From assembly GCF_029633825.1 (NCBI RefSeq), contig NZ_CP090641.1, forward strand, positions 1,860,001 to 1,924,000: a stretch of 64,000 nucleotides of DNA, written 5' to 3'. Position 1 is the first letter of the stretch; each line of letters starts with the position of its first letter. Below the pieces are notes generated by a model. That model was not told the DNA's origin. It saw nothing but the letters and a program-made list of their open reading frames with translations, and made no database searches. Origin of the DNA: Burkholderia contaminans. GTDB lineage: Bacteria; Pseudomonadota; Gammaproteobacteria; Burkholderiales; Burkholderiaceae. A program made the translations under genes and the position numbers. Shown piece by piece: positions 1 through 8,459 of this stretch.

Positions 1-1
1 G

Positions 2-781
2 GCGCAGGCCAAGGATGTCCAGGGTGGCGGCACGTTGAAGCAATTCGATAAGCCGCATCTCGTGCTGGGTAGCCCTGCAGGCGTTGTTACAAGTACACCC
101 GAGAGCATCCATATCAGTAGCGGTAAAACCACGGCTCTTACGACTGGTACGCACGTCTCGGTGAGTACGGGCGGGGGCCTCTTCGCCAGTGCGCGAAAGG
201 CGATACGCTTGTTCGTCTCCGAAGCAGGCATGCGACTGATTGCGGCGGCCGGTGACATCGATGTGAAGACGCTGAAGGACAGCATCAACTTGCTTGCGAA
301 GCTGAACGTGACGGTGACCGCCAGTAAGATCACCATCAGTGCGCAGCAGGAGGTCGAGATCAACGGCGGCGGTAGTTATACCCGGTGGACGTCCGGACAG
401 ATCAAACACGGGACTTCCGGTGGTTTCGAAGTCCATTCTGCAAACAGAGCGTTTGTCGGACCGGATAGTGTGAGTACACCGAATGTTCCTGCGCTACCGC
501 CTGAAAAGGAACAACTTCACTTCGCATTAGGCGCGTTACCGGGTGAAGGACCTCAATACGTCAGCGAGCCGTACGAGTTGTACAAGGGCGGCGCAAAGAT
601 TGATGAAGGCGTCACGGATGAATTTGGTCGGGTGGTCGTGAAGGACCACCAGCCCGGTACACCCGCCTATCAGGTCAAGCTTGCGAATGGCGGGCAGTTT
701 GATCTGCGAGTGAAGGAGGCGTTGCAGGGCGACCCCGATCATGCGGACCAGCGAAGCAATCGCGGCGAACGCCTGGCGTGA
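2..781 (+). CDS. vgrG: VgrG C-terminal part (type VI secretion spike), 5' end outside window
   Basis: The open frame runs in from the left edge, so only the C-terminal ~260 residues are present. The repetitive beta-helical sequence (GSPAGVV, SSGKTTALTTGTHVS, GGGLFASARKAI, a run of I/V-x-I/V strands and EINGGGSYTRW) is the DUF2345/gp5-like needle typical of T6SS VgrG trimers. After a proline-rich hinge (about residues 155-160 from the first TTG) comes a ~75-residue tail with a YELYKGG...DEFGRVVV pattern, which resembles the transthyretin-like cargo adaptors found on some VgrGs. It ends 39 bp before a phospholipase gene, the usual place for the effector that this VgrG carries. The family is clear; the adaptor role of the tail is inferred. 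Confidence 0.93.
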   Translation, partial: AQAKDVQGGGTLKQFDKPHLVLGSPAGVVTSTPESIHISSGKTTALTTGTHVSVSTGGGLFASARKAIRLFVSEAGMRLIAAAGDIDVKTLKDSINLLAKLNVTVTASKITISAQQEVEINGGGSYTRWTSGQIKHGTSGGFEVHSANRAFVGPDSVSTPNVPALPPEKEQLHFALGALPGEGPQYVSEPYELYKGGAKIDEGVTDEFGRVVVKDHQPGTPAYQVKLANGGQFDLRVKEALQGDPDHADQRSNRGERLA

Positions 782-820
782 TCTCGATATCGACGCACAT
801 CAAACAATAAGGAAAAGAAC

Positions 821-2869
821 GTGGCACAGCTTCCCCTCGAAACTCATAACCCGGTAGATGTCGCTGTCGATGAAGCGGGCCGCGTAGCGCAAGGCACTGT
901 GCAGTGGCTGCTTGAAAAAAACGTCGACAAAGATGTCATGCCGACCACGGGCAACGACATGAGGTTCTTCGTCTGTGGCGAGGAAGGGTTCAGGTCAATA
1001 GCAGCCGATCTCATGGGCGCCCAGGGGACAGTCGACATCTGTTGTTGGGGGTTTGATCCGGGTATGGAAATCTGGCGTGGTTCGGAGTCTCCGGCTGGCA
1101 TCGGAGTTCCAACGTTTCAAGGAAAGCCGCTTCCCACCAAGCCTGCTGCGGGGGGCTGGCCCCGCGGAATTGTCTACGGTGCACTACTGGAAGAGATTAC
1201 GCAGCGTAAGGACAATCCTGTCACCGTTCGGTTGCTGATCTGGTTCGACCCGCGGGGGTCGCGAAAGCAGAACAGCATGCCGGGATTCACGGATATTCCG
1301 GTTTCGGGATGGACCAGCCCCATTCAGAAGAAAGTGCAGCAGCGTCCGCCTTACGCGAACTCGGAGCGTACTCAATGGTGCATTGACTGGTGGAATCGCA
1401 ATTTGCCAGATGGTGAAAGCAAGGGCAGCGGTATCCTGACGAAAAATCAGCGATTAAGAATTGTCCTGCGTGGTATTTCAAACAAAGATGTTAAAAAGTT
1501 GCTGGCCGCCAACATCGAGGAAGAGGATGCCCCGAGCACGCATAGCGATGATGGCGACTTCTATTACGTCGACGAGCAGAACCTTCTCGAGGATTATCCG
1601 ACGCATCACCAGAAACCTATCCTGATCGACTACGCACACCCCTACGACGGTAAAAATGCCACGGGCTACGTAATGGGGCTGAATTCAGTCACGGACTATT
1701 GGGATAGAACTGCGCACGAAATCGACGATCCTCTTCGTGAGGCATGGGATCAATGGTACGTCGACGACGAACACAAGCATGAACGGGAAACACAGGATCC
1801 GAACGGTCCTTTGAGCACTGCTCCGTACAGGCATGTAAATCCGTACCAGGATTACGCGTGCAAGATCACCGGTAAGGCGTTGAAGCGACTGCATCAGAAC
1901 TTCGAACGTGGCTGGAATCTGTTTGCGCCGCCGGCATGGCAAACAACGGAACTCAAGGAACTGCCGTCGGGCATTCCCAGTCTCCCAGATGATCCGGCGT
2001 ACAAGGTGCAGATCGTACGTACTCAGCCGCATGAGCAAGAAAAGACGATCAAGAGTCTTTACTTCCAGGCAAGCAGCTATGCACGCAACTATATCTACAT
2101 GGAGAATCAGTATTTTTTCTACCCCGAGTTTGCGCGCCATCTGAAGCGGGAGCGGAAGAAGTTCCAGGACAAGTGGGCACAACTGTCGAATAAGCCTCAA
2201 CAGAACGCACCGATTCTGCATCTGTTTGTCGTCACGCCGCACCCGCAGGATCCAGGCATGGTTCCGCGTACCTACGACACCATGGCCGAACTTGGTCATG
2301 GTGATGCTTGGAAAGATCAAGATGCGTTGTCAAAAGCCGGCAAGACTCCTCAAAAGTACCGGGACAAAAACGGTAAAAATACGTTTCATCCGCAGAGTTT
2401 GCAGGAGTTGCAGGATACGATCGGACTGAAGGTCAGCATCGCCCGGTTGCGTACCAGTGGCGTGGTGGGTGACCAGATGGCTTATCGCGAAATCTATATT
2501 CACTCGAAGTTGATGCTCATTGACGATGTATTCGTGACAATTGGTAGCGCGAACATGAATCAGCGCAGTATGTCGGCTGACAGCGAAATCAATTTTGGGG
2601 CGACGGGGCAGCGCTGGGCGTCGGGTCTTCGCGAGCGAGTGTTTTCCCTGCTTTCGGGAAACGCTACTCCGGGTAGTGGGGATCGGAAAAAGATACCTGA
2701 AGTGTACGATGCCTGGGAGAGAAGAATGAAAGACAATCGATCGATTCAAAAGACCGGTAAGGAAAAAATGGACGGATTCATCTTGCCGTTTATGGACAGT
2801 CGTGCCAATACAATATTGCATGCTCAGATAGATCTGCCCTCGTCTTCTGACGTCCCTAGAACTGTGTAA
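821..2869 (+). CDS. tle5: Tle5-type phospholipase D, predicted T6SS antibacterial effector
   Basis: A 682-residue protein with two HxKx4D (HKD) phospholipase D motifs: HQKPILID near residue 261 and HSKLMLID near residue 560, the second followed by the GSANMNQRSM stretch seen in PLDs. This dual-HKD architecture, placed directly after vgrG, matches the Tle5 lipase effector family, which attacks phospholipids (notably phosphatidylethanolamine) of target bacteria. There is no signal peptide, as expected for cargo delivered by VgrG. The GTG start is chosen because AAGGA lies about 8 bases upstream. The next gene encodes a periplasmic Sel1-repeat protein, the known type of Tle5 immunity. Codon use is less GC-biased than in flanking housekeeping genes, suggesting a transferred module. 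Confidence 0.9.
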   Translation: MAQLPLETHNPVDVAVDEAGRVAQGTVQWLLEKNVDKDVMPTTGNDMRFFVCGEEGFRSIAADLMGAQGTVDICCWGFDPGMEIWRGSESPAGIGVPTFQGKPLPTKPAAGGWPRGIVYGALLEEITQRKDNPVTVRLLIWFDPRGSRKQNSMPGFTDIPVSGWTSPIQKKVQQRPPYANSERTQWCIDWWNRNLPDGESKGSGILTKNQRLRIVLRGISNKDVKKLLAANIEEEDAPSTHSDDGDFYYVDEQNLLEDYPTHHQKPILIDYAHPYDGKNATGYVMGLNSVTDYWDRTAHEIDDPLREAWDQWYVDDEHKHERETQDPNGPLSTAPYRHVNPYQDYACKITGKALKRLHQNFERGWNLFAPPAWQTTELKELPSGIPSLPDDPAYKVQIVRTQPHEQEKTIKSLYFQASSYARNYIYMENQYFFYPEFARHLKRERKKFQDKWAQLSNKPQQNAPILHLFVVTPHPQDPGMVPRTYDTMAELGHGDAWKDQDALSKAGKTPQKYRDKNGKNTFHPQSLQELQDTIGLKVSIARLRTSGVVGDQMAYREIYIHSKLMLIDDVFVTIGSANMNQRSMSADSEINFGATGQRWASGLRERVFSLLSGNATPGSGDRKKIPEVYDAWERRMKDNRSIQKTGKEKMDGFILPFMDSRANTILHAQIDLPSSSDVPRTV

Positions 2870-2882
2870 TCGAGGTTGTTTG

Positions 2883-4526
2883 ATGCCGATAGCGGTTATC
2901 TACCGAATCATTTTTGCGGCCCTGGCTCTGTTCGCCTTGAGCGTTCATGCGGGGAGCCTATCTTCTTCGACGGTTAAATCATCTGCTGCCATGTCTGATC
3001 TTCCACGCTACGAAAAGCTGCCTTTATTCGACCCGCATCGCAAAAGCTTTACATGTGTTCATCAGGATCAGCATGTGCCACGTATCGATCCTCAAGCCGA
3101 GCTATGGTTCCAACAGGCTCTAGCGCTTGACAACCCCGACGTCTACTACGAGAAACGCGACTATCCGAAGATCTACCAACTCTACGCCCAGGCTGCCGAT
3201 CGCGGCCACTGGAAAGCGATGCTTAACCTCGCATCTCTGATCCTCAGCAATTATCCCGGGGTGCCGCAGCATGACCCGGAACTTGCGATTGGGTGGGTTG
3301 AAAAGGCAATGCAGCTAGGCGTACCGGATGCTTACGACATGATGGGAACCTACCATCTGAACGGATTTGTCAAAGGCGGGGACGCGACCAGTGCCTATGC
3401 GTTTTTTCAACGTGCAGCGGATATGGGTAGTCCGTCGGCTTTGGCCTTTCTCGGGGAAAAACTGGACGCAGAATACGATGATCCGGCGGAAGGATTCTGG
3501 GCAAATTTGCCGGTCGCTACCTCGATGCTCGAATGCGCCCTCTCGCAAGGGTTTGGAGACGCAGCAGAGGAGCTTGGCTTCGTCTATGCTCGGCCGAAAA
3601 CAGCCGACGCGAAACGTCGAGCACTGGTGACGCTTCACGAAGGAGTAAAGCTGGGAAGTGCGAAATGTGCAGCTGCGCTATCGGTTGAATTTGATGGATT
3701 CAACTTGACCAATGGCAGAAACCTTCCTGGCAGCATCGATAAAGCGCGCTCTGAACGATATCGTGTGCTGAAGGACGCGCTGGAGCATTATCACGGTCGC
3801 CTGAAACTGCCGAACCTCGACAAGGTTCTCCCGCTACCGCCGGCACCACTCCCCAAGTGGGATGGAAGTGCGAAAGCGCTGGTCGATGCAGCCAAGCCCG
3901 TCAGCCCGCCGGCGGCACAGCAAAAAAGCGGTGCGCGGGAGGGGCGGTCGTTTGTTCCGGATGGGCACGCAGTTGCCGCACTTGATAGCGGGTCGCTGGC
4001 AATTGCCGGTGACCAATCCGTTCCCAAGGCAGGCTACTGGTTGGCCCTCTACGGCTCGTCGACGCAACCGGACGCGCGACTGGTTGCCCGCTCCGGGCTC
4101 CCCGAACGCTACGAAGCAGGCGAGCGATTCGAAGCGCCTTCTCACGACTGGCTGTCACCGGATCGCGTGCAATGGTATTACCTCGGTGAGGCATACCGCC
4201 TCCCGCCGCAGCGCGCAGATTTTCTGGCAAATCTGATCGGCGCGGGGCTGCTGCGCGAGATCCCCCCGTCGTCGGCAACACTGCAATGCAATGGAACTCG
4301 TGATTGTCCGAAAACCGGAATATGGGAAGGCCGCGTTGCAGTCGACCATCCGATGGCGGTGCTGTACAACCGCTGGGACCAACAGGCTTTCGTCGAGAAG
4401 GGGCAGGCATTTCCCCCCGCCGGGAATCGCTTCATTGAAGTCGCCGCGAGGGATGTGCAATGGACGTATTTGGGTAGTCCGAATGCAGATTCCGGGGTGG
4501 CCGGCATATATGCAATCAGCCTATAA
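2883..4526 (+). CDS. Sel1-repeat immunity protein for the Tle5 effector (full-length copy)
   Basis: A 547-residue protein with a Sec signal peptide (MPIAVIYRIIF, Ala/Leu core, SVHA cleavage site), so it should act in the periplasm. Residues ~70-300 hold Sel1/TPR-like helical repeats (AADRGHWKAMLNLA, AMQLGVPDAYDMMG, AADMGSPSAL, HEGVKLGSAKCA). Residues ~370-547 carry two related modules ending in VQWYYLG and VQWTYLG. Sel1-repeat periplasmic proteins are the known immunity partners of Tle5b-type phospholipases, and this gene starts 13 bp after the effector. ATG 2883 is preferred over TTG 2880 because a GAGG sits seven bases upstream. Immunity is inferred from family and position. Confidence 0.85.
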   Translation: MPIAVIYRIIFAALALFALSVHAGSLSSSTVKSSAAMSDLPRYEKLPLFDPHRKSFTCVHQDQHVPRIDPQAELWFQQALALDNPDVYYEKRDYPKIYQLYAQAADRGHWKAMLNLASLILSNYPGVPQHDPELAIGWVEKAMQLGVPDAYDMMGTYHLNGFVKGGDATSAYAFFQRAADMGSPSALAFLGEKLDAEYDDPAEGFWANLPVATSMLECALSQGFGDAAEELGFVYARPKTADAKRRALVTLHEGVKLGSAKCAAALSVEFDGFNLTNGRNLPGSIDKARSERYRVLKDALEHYHGRLKLPNLDKVLPLPPAPLPKWDGSAKALVDAAKPVSPPAAQQKSGAREGRSFVPDGHAVAALDSGSLAIAGDQSVPKAGYWLALYGSSTQPDARLVARSGLPERYEAGERFEAPSHDWLSPDRVQWYYLGEAYRLPPQRADFLANLIGAGLLREIPPSSATLQCNGTRDCPKTGIWEGRVAVDHPMAVLYNRWDQQAFVEKGQAFPPAGNRFIEVAARDVQWTYLGSPNADSGVAGIYAISL

Positions 4527-4564
4527 ATATAGGGCGTAGCCCTGTACCCGACTCGGAGAAATTG

Positions 4565-4828
4565 ATGGTCCGTCAGGTCATTGTGGTTGGTGACACGCTC
4601 GCGCCTCATGGCGGCACCGTTATTACGGGGTCAAACACCGACATCGTGGACGGCAAGCCGATCTCTCGCAAGGGCGATACCGTCGAGTGCAGCGAGCACG
4701 GTACGCAATCCATTTCGGAAGGAGATGGAACGGGCATGATCAGCGGTAGCCCGGTCGCTTTGCATGGGCATCGCGTAACCTGTGGTTGCACACTGGTAAG
4801 CCGGAACGCGACGTTGTCGATGCCTTGA
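4565..4828 (+). CDS. PAAR-domain protein, T6SS spike tip
   Basis: An 87-residue protein consisting only of a PAAR domain: an N-terminal VRQVIVVGDTLAPHGG, the internal GDTVECSEHG, and the terminal SPVALHGHRVTCGCTL with the His/Cys ligands that hold the zinc at the cone tip. PAAR proteins sharpen the VgrG spike and can recruit effectors. CGGAG upstream supports ATG 4565; a TTG codon immediately precedes it in frame. It lies between two immunity paralogues, which is compatible with the module having grown by duplication. Confidence 0.92.
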   Translation: MVRQVIVVGDTLAPHGGTVITGSNTDIVDGKPISRKGDTVECSEHGTQSISEGDGTGMISGSPVALHGHRVTCGCTLVSRNATLSMP

Positions 4829-5235
4829 GCAGATCAACCGTACTCGCGATTCCAGCCATTGCGCTGGAATCGATTCGAATTCATTCTCGAGTCGCGGGAA
4901 CGGGATACACCATTTCGGTGTGGCGCAGCATGCTACGTCGATCGTCTAGCCTGTCAAATCAGGTCGTAAACACGCGGCTTGGCTGTTTGCAAGGGTATTA
5001 CGGGTAGTGATGGCCCGGCAGTGCTGATATTGATCGGCTACTTTGACGATGATCTCAAGCCGTGAGGTTGAATTACGTCGGCGACATCGTTGTTTCTGCC
5101 ACGTGATCTCGGCCAACTGTGCGTCCGGCGTTTGTTGAGGCATCGCTCGCGTCGATGGTATCTATGTCGCTGCTGGCCTATGAGGTGCTGTGCGTGCTGG
5201 GCGACGTGCTCGGGATAGCCAGTTTGATTTCCGGA
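4829..5235 (+). other. Non-coding or decayed stretch between PAAR and second immunity copy
   Basis: About 400 bases without a convincing gene. The last ~40 codons before the second immunity ATG stay open in that gene's frame and encode a hydrophobic segment (LLAYEVLCVLGDVLGIASLISG) unlike anything at the start of the first copy. It could be the relic of a lost upstream gene carried with the duplication. I recognise no promoter or RNA here. Confidence 0.4.
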
Positions 5236-5238
5236 ATG

Positions 5239-6270
5239 ATGCCGATACCAGTTATCTACAGGGCAATTTTTTCAACCCTGGCTCTGATCACCGTGAGCGT
5301 GCATGCTGAGGGCTGGCCTTCTTCGACTGCCCAATCCTCTGCTGGCCTGGCGGATCTTCCGCGCTACGAAAAGCTGCCCCGGTTCGACCCGCATCGCAAA
5401 AGCTTTACGTGCGTTCATCAGGATCAGCATGTGCCGCGGATCGATCCTCAGGCCGAGCTATGGTTCCAGCAGGCGCTTGCACTCGACAACCCCGACGTCT
5501 ACTACGAGAAACGCGACTATCCGAAGATCTATCAACTCTACATTCAGGCTGCTGATCGCGGGCACTGGAAAGCGATGCTCAATCTTGCATCCCTGATCCT
5601 GAGCGATTATCCCGGTGTGCCGCGGCATGACCCGGAAGCCGCTATCGTGTGGGTTGAGAAAGCGATGCAATTGGGTGTGCCTGACGCCTTCGACATGATG
5701 GGTACTTATCACGAGAACGGGTTGGTCAAGGGCGGCGACGCGACCAGTGCCTATGCATTCTTTCAACGTGCCGCAGATATGGGCAGTCCTTCGGCCCAAA
5801 CGTTTCTCGGCTTCAAGATGAGCGGCAGCTACGACAGTCCGGACGGCGAATTCTGGGGAAACGCGACTATTGGTATGGAAATGCTCCAATGTGCGCTCGC
5901 TCAAGGGTATGGCGATGCCGCTTACGATTTGGGGGGCTTGTATAAAGGAGCGACGCCTGAGTCAAAACTTCGGGCACTTAAGGTCTTGCACGAGGGTGTC
6001 AAGCTGGGATGCGCAAAGTGTGCCAAAGATCTGGCATCCGAGTTCCGAGGATTCGATCTGACCAGCGGCAATAATCTTGTAGGTCACGTCGATACAGCAC
6101 GCGCTGATCGCTATCTTAGGTTGGGTGAGGCACTGGAGCATGCTAAAGGTCGCCTGAAGCTGCCAAATCTGGACAAAATTCTCCCACTACCGCCAGCGCC
6201 ACTTCCCAAGTGGGACGGGAACGCGAAAACATTGATCGACACCGTATCAATCGCGAACCGGCAAACCTGA
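5239..6270 (+). CDS. Second Sel1-repeat immunity-like protein, C-terminally short
   Basis: A 343-residue paralogue of the protein encoded at 2883-4526. It has the same signal peptide type (MPIPVIYRAIF to SVHA), near-identical first ~190 residues including FTCVHQDQHVPRIDPQAEL, then a more diverged middle, and the same LPLPPAPLPKWDG segment. It stops 15 residues after that segment, so the whole ~200-residue C-terminal part with the two VQWxYLG modules is missing. The ATG matching the paralogue is used; an extra ATG is immediately upstream and the frame is open further 5'. It may protect against a variant effector or be an orphan immunity relic. Confidence 0.82.
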   Translation: MPIPVIYRAIFSTLALITVSVHAEGWPSSTAQSSAGLADLPRYEKLPRFDPHRKSFTCVHQDQHVPRIDPQAELWFQQALALDNPDVYYEKRDYPKIYQLYIQAADRGHWKAMLNLASLILSDYPGVPRHDPEAAIVWVEKAMQLGVPDAFDMMGTYHENGLVKGGDATSAYAFFQRAADMGSPSAQTFLGFKMSGSYDSPDGEFWGNATIGMEMLQCALAQGYGDAAYDLGGLYKGATPESKLRALKVLHEGVKLGCAKCAKDLASEFRGFDLTSGNNLVGHVDTARADRYLRLGEALEHAKGRLKLPNLDKILPLPPAPLPKWDGNAKTLIDTVSIANRQT

Positions 6271-6293
6271 AACGACACGATGCAAGGAACGAA

Positions 6294-7283
6294 TCAGGCG
6301 GATGACAACCGACGCAGCGTCTCGACCACGGCCGATGGCGGCTGCGGGCCACCATCATCCCCTTTCCACCGCAGCCCCGGCATCATCCCGACAACAAAGT
6401 CGATGAACGCCCGTACCTTGGCCGGCACGTGATTCCGGCTGGGATAGTAGACGTAAAGCGGGAACGTCTCGTCGCACCAGTCCGTCAGCACCGGCTCCAG
6501 CGTGCCCGCCCGCAGATGAGTGTCGATCCCGAGGTCGATCACCTGAGCGATCCCGTAGCCTGCAAGGCAGGCGCCGATTTTGGTTCCCGCATCCGTGACC
6601 ATCAGCTTCCCGCTGACGGCCACCTTCACTTTCTCGTTGTGACGCCAGAACTCCCAATCGAAGGGCCTGCCGGTCGCCGGGTCGATGGCCAGAATGCATT
6701 CATGGCCATCGTCGACCAGATCCTGAGGCGACCTCGGTCGACCGCGTTGCTCCAGGTACGACGGCGCGGCCACGGTCAGCACCCGCGGACTGTACAGCCT
6801 GCGACAGACCAAAGTCGAAACGGTTGGCGGTCCGAACCGGATGGCGAGATCGAATCCGTCGCTGATCAGGTCCGGGAGGTCGTTCCGGGTCTCAAGCTTC
6901 ACATGAAGCGCAGGGTGATCCTTCATGAACTGGGCGAGTTCCGGCGCCAGCACCAGGCGGGCGAATGCGGCATCGCACGCCACACGAAGCGTTCCGTTGA
7001 CGGTCGCGGTGTGGTGAGAGGCGCCGGCGGTTGCCTCTTCAATCCCCTGGAGTAACGGCAGCACCTTTGACAGCAGCTCATGGCCTGCGTCCGTCACTTC
7101 GACATGCCGGCTGGTGCGATGCACGAGCTTCGCGCGCAGGCGGTCTTCCAGTCGCTGGATCGCACGACTGACCGCCGGCTGAGTCTTGCCCAGACGGGAT
7201 GCGGCACGGCCGAAGCTCCCGGATTCGGCGATGGCTGCGAGAACCAGCAAGCCGCTGACGAGCCCTCCATCGAGGTCTTCCAT
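6294..7283 (-). CDS. LysR-family transcriptional regulator
   Basis: A 329-residue LysR protein with an N-terminal winged HTH at residues ~8-65 (AAIAESGSFGRAASRLGKTQPAVSRAIQRLEDRL, then LVHRTSRHVEVTDAG) and a C-terminal periplasmic-binding-like sensor domain (LRVACDAAFARLVLAPELAQF; FDLAIRFG). It resembles the subgroup whose last part reads WCDETFPLYVYYPSRNHVPAKVRAFIDF. The frame is open further upstream, but MEDLDGGLVSG is the natural LysR start. It is divergent from the small NTF2-like gene at 7386, so it may regulate that gene. Confidence 0.92.
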   Translation of the reverse strand: MEDLDGGLVSGLLVLAAIAESGSFGRAASRLGKTQPAVSRAIQRLEDRLRAKLVHRTSRHVEVTDAGHELLSKVLPLLQGIEEATAGASHHTATVNGTLRVACDAAFARLVLAPELAQFMKDHPALHVKLETRNDLPDLISDGFDLAIRFGPPTVSTLVCRRLYSPRVLTVAAPSYLEQRGRPRSPQDLVDDGHECILAIDPATGRPFDWEFWRHNEKVKVAVSGKLMVTDAGTKIGACLAGYGIAQVIDLGIDTHLRAGTLEPVLTDWCDETFPLYVYYPSRNHVPAKVRAFIDFVVGMMPGLRWKGDDGGPQPPSAVVETLRRLSSA

Positions 7284-7385
7284 GATCCATGTGTTCCTGT
7301 AATGGCAGCGATAACCGGGGCGCCGTAGCCGAGGGCGGGGCGATCGCTCACTATACGAGCCGTTCACTACCGAGGGAAGCCAGCC

Positions 7386-7760
7386 ATGACCCAGACCCAA
7401 GCCGTCGTCGCTTTGATCGACGATTATTTCAATTTGGCTTATGAGCCGAAGAGCCGTGATTTCGACACGGTCTTTCACCCGAGCTGCATGATTCAGTGGA
7501 TGGATGAAGGCCGGTTGCGCACGCTGTCGTCGCAGGAGTATGCGGCACTCATCCACGGGAGGCAGAGTCCTCGATCGACCGGCGCGCCGAGAGACGAAGC
7601 GATCCTGTCGACGGAGAATATATCGGACAACCTTTCAACAGCTACCGTGCGGGTGCGAATCGGCAACAAGCTATTCAACGATCACTTCGTCATGCATAAG
7701 GTAGAGGGCAACTGGCTGATCGCGACCAAGGCGTCCGCCGTAGTGCATACGTTCGACTGA
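7386..7760 (+). CDS. NTF2-like (putative lumazine-binding/SnoaL-type) protein
   Basis: A 124-residue single-domain protein. The pattern of an N-terminal helix (VVALIDDYFNLAYE), a cone-closing FDTVFHPSCMIQWMDEGRLRTLSSQEYAAL, and C-terminal strands (TATVRVRIGNKLFNDHFVMHKVEGNWLIATK) is that of the NTF2-like superfamily, closest to the 'putative lumazine-binding' group. Such proteins bind or isomerise small hydrophobic molecules; the substrate cannot be read from sequence. It starts 103 bp from the divergent LysR gene, and the pair probably forms a regulator-target unit. Confidence 0.8.
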   Translation: MTQTQAVVALIDDYFNLAYEPKSRDFDTVFHPSCMIQWMDEGRLRTLSSQEYAALIHGRQSPRSTGAPRDEAILSTENISDNLSTATVRVRIGNKLFNDHFVMHKVEGNWLIATKASAVVHTFD

Positions 7761-7907
7761 CGCGCCACGAGGCGGATGCACGCCAACGTCCGGATTCGTG
7801 AGCGTGCCACGAAATGCACGAAAGCGCCGGCGAACAAAAACCTCAGGGAACGCTTCGATTTTCCGGGGGCTTTTACGTCGTCGAACATTGAGTAACTGGA
7901 GGCGGGG

Positions 7908-7937
7908 GCCGGGGACCGGACTCGAACCGGCACCCCT
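7908..7937 (-). other. tRNA-Leu-like 3' fragment (T-arm plus acceptor strand), possible integration scar
   Basis: Read on the minus strand, GTGCCGGTTCGAGTCCGG followed by TCCCCGGC matches the end of a leucine-type tRNA: a five-pair T stem, a TTCGAGT loop and the CCCCGGC acceptor strand. The expected ACCA is replaced by CCCC, and I find no matching D-arm, anticodon arm or GCCGGGG 5' strand nearby. It is therefore a fragment, not a gene. Such 3' fragments are typical leftovers of tRNA-directed integration. Confidence 0.5.
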
Positions 7938-7968
7938 CAAACATGCCCCTCACGCTCGATCGCCCGTC

Positions 7969-8401
7969 CCGATTACGGACTGCACATGCAATCGCGGATT
8001 GGCCGGCGCAATCCGCTGTACAGTATGGCGATCGGCAAGGTGCTGCTCGCGTGGATGACGCCCGGCGAAGCGCGCACAGTGCTGGCCGGCATCGAGTTCC
8101 GGAAGTCGACCGCGAAGACGCTTGCTTCGGCGGATGCGGTGATGAGCATCCTGCCGCACGTGCGGCAGCAGGGCTACGGCGAGGACAACGAGGAGCAGGA
8201 AGATGGCCTGCTGTGTCTCGCAGTGCCCGTGTTCGACCGTTTCGATCGCGTGATTGTCGCTGTCGTTCCCGACGATGCGGTGCGGACACGAAGGCGCATT
8301 ACGTCGCGCTGTTGAAGGAGGCAGGGCAGGCGATTTCCGGGCGGCTTGGCCATCGCCCGAAGGCGGCTGGCGTCGAGCAGGCGACGGTCGCACAGGATTG
8401 A
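7969..8401 (+). pseudogene. IclR-family regulator remnant, 5'-truncated and frameshifted
   Basis: The first frame reads RRNPLYSMAIGKVLLAWMTPGEAR...VRQQGYGEDNEEQEDGLLCLAVPVFDRFDRVIVAVV, the effector-binding domain of an IclR regulator. No N-terminal winged HTH precedes it. Near 8280 the frame breaks (…VVPDDAVRTRRR) and the IclR C-terminus resumes in another frame as AHYVALLKEAGQAISGRLG, ending at 8401. The gene is both beheaded and frameshifted, so it should be non-functional. It abuts the tRNA-like fragment, suggesting that both were cut by one rearrangement. Confidence 0.8.
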
Positions 8402-8459
8402 ACACGTGCCGGTAGAGAGCCGGCAAAACGAAACGACAATACGACCTCAATAACGGATC

